A DNA stretch of 64,000 nt from Candidatus Freyarchaeota archaeon (GTDB lineage: Archaea > Asgardarchaeota > Jordiarchaeia > Jordiarchaeales > Jordiarchaeaceae), in contig JAUQZE010000050.1 of assembly GCA_030587365.1 (NCBI GenBank), positions 1 to 64,000 on the forward strand, given 5' to 3'. The notes under the pieces were generated by a model. The model was not told the origin of the DNA. It saw only the letters and a program-made list of their open reading frames with translations, and did not search any database. This document shows, piece by piece, positions 60,978 through 64,000 of this stretch (its first letter is position 1; each line of letters starts with the position of its first letter). Both the position numbers and the translations under genes were made by a program.

Positions 60978-61691
60978 TTGAGTAGGGCTAGGTCAAGCAT
61001 CCCTTCAGGTCAAGAGATACTTAGCGAAGCTCTAAGCGCTGACCCTAACCTAGATATTAACGCTCTGCACGCTAAGACCTTTGAGTTGATGCTCCAATAC
61101 AGGTCGGAGTATTATGAAAGAAGGGTTGATGAGATACTTTTGGAACTCAAACTGCCGAAAAATATTCGCCTTAGTGTAAAGAAGAAACTCTTGGAGCCTA
61201 TCGTAGTCGGAGACAAGGAATATAGCAATTTTATGGAAGAAGTTTCTAGACGCGTTAGCCAAGCTTTTCAGCCTTTATCCGGCAATCTCGCCGAACTCTG
61301 TGCCCAAAGAGAGTTAGAGAAGTCTGGTCTTGAAAAGGATCACCATTTCGTTAAAAGAAAGGAACGGACAGATTTCATTATCTTTTACCCGGATATTCAG
61401 TCTTGCATATCGAAGCATAGAGTTGAAGTGAAAAATGTAAGTTTACGGGAACGGGGTACGAGGGGATTGGCTTTTGATGGAGATAGTCTATTTGGGTTCT
61501 TCAACCAAGCAAGCGAATTCACAGAACCAAATGTTCAAGTATTGGAAAATCTATGCGCTAAGACTTTAGGGTACTGTTATGTGCCGCCAGACCTCTTGAA
61601 ACAGATCCGCTATAAGACAAAACGTTTTAGATTAAACACTTTGTTTGGTCAAGACATGGCTCAATTCGCCAAGACTGGAAAAATCCCTTAG
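60978..61691 (+). CDS. Type II restriction endonuclease, PD-(D/E)XK fold
   Basis: The 237-residue protein has the nuclease motif D132 (RTDFIIFYPD), E150 and K152 (HRVEVKN), with an upstream E106. It converges with the DNA methyltransferase gene and overlaps its end by 4 bases, which makes the pairing certain in practice. No database match can be named by eye. Start TTG 60978 is close to the TATA box. Recognition sequence unknown. Confidence 0.8.
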   Translation: MSRARSSIPSGQEILSEALSADPNLDINALHAKTFELMLQYRSEYYERRVDEILLELKLPKNIRLSVKKKLLEPIVVGDKEYSNFMEEVSRRVSQAFQPLSGNLAELCAQRELEKSGLEKDHHFVKRKERTDFIIFYPDIQSCISKHRVEVKNVSLRERGTRGLAFDGDSLFGFFNQASEFTEPNVQVLENLCAKTLGYCYVPPDLLKQIRYKTKRFRLNTLFGQDMAQFAKTGKIP

Positions 61692-62593
61692 GATGGTTTC
61701 CAGAAATCCAAAATATACTCAAACGTCGTTCCCAAAGTGATATAATTACTGGGCCACCCAAATATACCAACCTTGTTTACCAAGTTTCTTCTATCCCAAA
61801 TAATGATGTTCCTCAATTCATATCCTGCTTTTTCCATCTCTTCTATTAGATAGACATGAACGAGCATCCTTTTCCCATATTTCCCTTCTTTCCACCATAG
61901 GTCTGTAACGTTAATTACCGAGTGGGCTTTTGGCTTCATGAGAGGGAGAATTCCTTTGTAGATTTCGCCCAAAGTCTCGGCGTATTTTTTTGGTTCCATG
62001 GTGCCTAGGTCTCGAGCGTCATTTGAGTATTGTTGAACTCTAAGAAATTGCTCATTTTTCCTGAGGTCTCCTCTTATGCTCTTGTTTAATCTAGGTCTAT
62101 TTAACATGTTGGCATAGGGAGGTGAGGTAACAACTAGAGCTACAGTTTCAGGTTCAATGTATTCAGCTATGTTGTGAGCATCATCACAGATAGCTATTTG
62201 TTGGCTCGTGTGACCGCCGCTCCATATGTCTAACTTGTCTTGAGAGACTCTCTTATTTGCTAAGTCAACATATTCCTTCTTAAGGTCAAAGCCAATAGCA
62301 TTGCGGTTTAAGTCGAACGCGGCTAGGAGAGTTGTTCCAGTACCTACAAAAGGGTCTAAGACTAGTTCGCCTTCATGTGTGAACAACTGAATACATTTTT
62401 TGGGTAAAGCTATTGGGAATACAGCTGGGTGAATATTCTTGTCTCGAATATCTCTTTTCTCATAGTAGAGTTCCCAAATTGCCACTTGGCTTTGAATCCA
62501 CTCTTTTGCAGTCATGCAGTTGATGTGGTTTGGCTCGCAACTACATGTCCTGTCATGGCCGATTTTTATGATCTTAGTTTTTTCCGAAATCAT
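61688..62593 (-). CDS. DNA methyltransferase of the restriction-modification pair
   Basis: The 301-residue enzyme has a motif X-like HPAVFPIALPKKCIQLFT, motif I LVLDPFVGTGTT at 78-88 and the catalytic motif IV VVTSPPY at 154-160. The S/TPPY motif and order suggest N4-cytosine or N6-adenine methylation. It protects host DNA from the convergent endonuclease. It starts ATG 62593, overlapping the stop of a small RHH gene by 4 bases (ATGA). The stop overlaps the endonuclease stop region by 4 bases. Start chosen is the only good one in frame. Confidence 0.88.
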   Translation of the reverse strand: MISEKTKIIKIGHDRTCSCEPNHINCMTAKEWIQSQVAIWELYYEKRDIRDKNIHPAVFPIALPKKCIQLFTHEGELVLDPFVGTGTTLLAAFDLNRNAIGFDLKKEYVDLANKRVSQDKLDIWSGGHTSQQIAICDDAHNIAEYIEPETVALVVTSPPYANMLNRPRLNKSIRGDLRKNEQFLRVQQYSNDARDLGTMEPKKYAETLGEIYKGILPLMKPKAHSVINVTDLWWKEGKYGKRMLVHVYLIEEMEKAGYELRNIIIWDRRNLVNKVGIFGWPSNYITLGTTFEYILDFWKPS

Positions 62594-62748
62594 TTTTCCT
62601 CTCTCCTATGATTATTCATGTACTCTTTTAAAGCCATCTCTAGCTCTTCGCTTAGCTTGCGAGCACTTCCCCTCTTGTTAACAACGAAGAGAGTCCACTG
62701 TTTCCAGAGTTCACGATTTACTATGAATGACGTTTTTTTCTTCATCAT
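62590..62748 (-). CDS. 52-residue ribbon-helix-helix-like protein before the methyltransferase
   Basis: ATG at 62748 (or 62745) to TGA overlapping the methyltransferase ATG. Sequence begins MMKKKTSFIVNRELWKQWTL and ends MNNHRREEK. The beta strand plus two helices fit a ribbon-helix-helix DNA binder. By position it may be a controller protein of the cassette. Too short for certainty about fold. Confidence 0.6.
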   Translation of the reverse strand: MMKKKTSFIVNRELWKQWTLFVVNKRGSARKLSEELEMALKEYMNNHRREEK

Positions 62749-62970
62749 TGAAGCTTGCCACTCCTAGCTACGCTATTCTTTTTCATTATTGAATTGGGAT
62801 ATAGTGGTATTTAGGTCTTGCGGTGTAGCGGTGTAACAGTAAAGTTTTACTGGAGCTTGCACTTTGAGATGATCTGTTGAAAATGGTTCTATACACAAAT
62901 CTGAAAGATGAATAGTCAAAGAAGAAAAATATAATCCTGTTCGTCTTGAAACTCACTACTGGCGCTGAAG

Positions 62971-64000
62971 TTAGAATTGACTTTTTTCGGAAATTTCTAT
63001 TTCTCCTAGTAAGATTAAGTCGAATATTTTCTTTATCTCTTCTGGGATGTCTGATTTTTCTGCTGTTAGGGGTCCGTCTTTTGTTTTTCTGTAATCTTCT
63101 GGTGGGTTTGTGCAGTTGAATTGTTGAACGAGATATTTTTCGACGCAATTCTTTTTTAGGCAGTATATTGGGTGGTTTTCTTCTTTGCCGAAAAACTTTC
63201 TGAGATTTTCAATATCCTTGCAGAATACAAATTTTGCGGTGTTTACTTTTGCTTGGTTATATTTTTGGCATATTTCTTCTGCGTTTTCTCGTTTATCGCC
63301 ATCTAGGATGACGATGCACTTGTAGGGGTTTTTGGGTATTGTGTATAGTAGGTGTGTCCAGAAGCTTCCGCATAGGTGGTAGATTCCCACCTTGTTTATT
63401 AATTTGAACCAGTTTTCGGGGAATTCTCTCTTTAAGTAGTTTTCCAGCCAGATTTGGAAGATGTATACGTCGCTTGTTCCTTCGAGGTAGATGTGGATGT
63501 CTTTTAGGCTGATGGTGTGGGGTAGGTATCCTGCGAATACGTTTGGGTCTTCTTGGTTTTGCATTAGGTCGATTTTTCGAAAGTCGTCGTCTAGTACTGA
63601 GTGGAAGTAGACTGCTATGTTGCTGTTTTTCCAGAGTAGGGGGTTTACGAATGTGGGGTCTTGTGTTGCTATGAATATTTGTTTTTCTTGAGATTGGTCG
63701 AGTAGGAATTTTAGGAATTCCTGTTTTACGGATGGGTTTGGTCCTAATTCGGGTTCGTCGATTAGTACGATTCTCTTATTGTGGCTGAATAGGACATCCA
63801 CTGCGAGACAGACTAGTGATCTTACGCCGGAGCCTTGTTTTGCTATTTCTGTTTCGAAGTCTGCGTCGTCTAGTTTTCTTATTAGTTTCTCGTATTTTTC
63901 GTCGTCGATTCTTGGGTCTACTACGTTTTGGAGGAAGTTTATCCAGCTTTTTTTCTGGGGGGTGCTTAGTTTTCGGTCTTCTAGGTATTGTTCTAGTTTT
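62971..64000 (-). CDS. OLD-like ATPase with C-terminal TOPRIM domain (5' end beyond window)
   Basis: The frame is open to the right edge, so the start lies outside. Visible are the ABC-type signature KQGSGVRSLVCLAV, Walker B VLIDEPELGPNPS, the switch loop IATQDPTF, then a TOPRIM domain with EGTSDVYIFQ and VILDGDKRE. OLD-family ATPase-nucleases act in DNA cleavage and phage defence, and often pair with UvrD-type helicases. The C-terminal 65 residues are copied at 60578-60776. The N-terminal Walker A is off the edge. Confidence 0.82.
   Translation of the reverse strand, partial: KLEQYLEDRKLSTPQKKSWINFLQNVVDPRIDDEKYEKLIRKLDDADFETEIAKQGSGVRSLVCLAVDVLFSHNKRIVLIDEPELGPNPSVKQEFLKFLLDQSQEKQIFIATQDPTFVNPLLWKNSNIAVYFHSVLDDDFRKIDLMQNQEDPNVFAGYLPHTISLKDIHIYLEGTSDVYIFQIWLENYLKREFPENWFKLINKVGIYHLCGSFWTHLLYTIPKNPYKCIVILDGDKRENAEEICQKYNQAKVNTAKFVFCKDIENLRKFFGKEENHPIYCLKKNCVEKYLVQQFNCTNPPEDYRKTKDGPLTAEKSDIPEEIKKIFDLILLGEIEISEKSQF
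62988..63189 (-). repeat. Right flank repeat of the restriction-modification insertion (intact gene end)
   Basis: The intact 3' end of the OLD-like gene. It matches 60578-60776 as a direct repeat. The interval between the two repeats is 60777-62987. Confidence 0.9.

Noticed and set aside
1..64000. tRNA, rRNA or CRISPR arrays
   Set aside because: No T-loop/acceptor pattern, no rRNA-like sequence and no regularly spaced short repeats were seen. The regular repeats found are coding (TPR) or large tandem units.

Overview
The window looks like chromosomal DNA from an archaeon. Evidence: a XPB-type helicase of archaeal layout, an NfeD/ClpP-class membrane protease, a KaiC-like/V4R protein, SfsA, PHP phosphoesterases, VapBC-type toxin pairs, TATA boxes of the TTTAAATA kind about 25-45 bases before starts, GGTGA/GGAGG ribosome sites, and frequent GTG/TTG starts. 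The gene mix (anaerobic glycerol-3-phosphate dehydrogenase, UroD-type methyltransferase, LsrF-like aldolase, GH2 glycosidase) fits an anaerobic heterotroph. A Bathyarchaeia-like member of the Thermoproteota is my best guess, but this is inference. I saw no rRNA, tRNA or CRISPR array.

Layout. 1-1.2 kb: a cut-off gene end and a Cys-tailed protein of unknown function. 1.5-9.8 kb (minus strand): a glycerol/glycerophosphate cluster (glpK, glpA, glpB, glpC and an alkyl-DHAP-synthase-like flavoprotein) with a vapBC pair between glpK and glpA. 10-16.7 kb: sfsA, a tandem triplication carrying three members of an unknown Cys-containing family, two PHP genes, and a fourth family member. 16.7-31.1 kb: GH2 glycosidase, VOC protein, NfeD protease, KaiC-V4R protein, secernin, XPB helicase, a PhlG-like hydrolase, an unknown 473-residue protein and a UroD-family methyltransferase. 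31.2-35.1 kb: small regulators, toxin-antitoxin genes and broken gene pieces. 35.3-41.5 kb: a large beta-helix surface protein and an lsrF-like/alcohol dehydrogenase operon. 41.8-48.6 kb: a DUF4062-NTPase-TPR protein (STAND-like), a metallo-beta-lactamase-fold protein and a membrane-anchored protein, together resembling a defence locus. 49-56 kb: HIT protein, an intact IS630-family element, two radical SAM proteins with a TcmP-like partner, and small unknown genes. 56.4-64 kb: an HD-domain protein, an AlbA_2/Schlafen-type protein, a uracil-DNA-glycosylase-superfamily protein, a type II restriction-modification cassette and an OLD-like ATPase/TOPRIM gene that runs off the right edge.

The most striking signal is not a gene. 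Several accessory genes are bracketed by an intact host gene and a displaced copy of one end of that same gene, in the same orientation. Examples are the 3' end of the alcohol dehydrogenase (near copy at 35.0 kb, older copy at 32.6-33.3 kb), the 3' end of the OLD-like gene (copy at 60.6 kb, with the restriction-modification cassette between), the 5' end of XPB (copy at 28.2 kb, with the PhlG-like gene between), and the sfsA tail/PHP head fusions inside the 10.6-14.3 kb triplication. These look like scars of repeated insertion or tandem duplication that leave the host gene whole, and at two sites they suggest preferred landing places for accessory genes.
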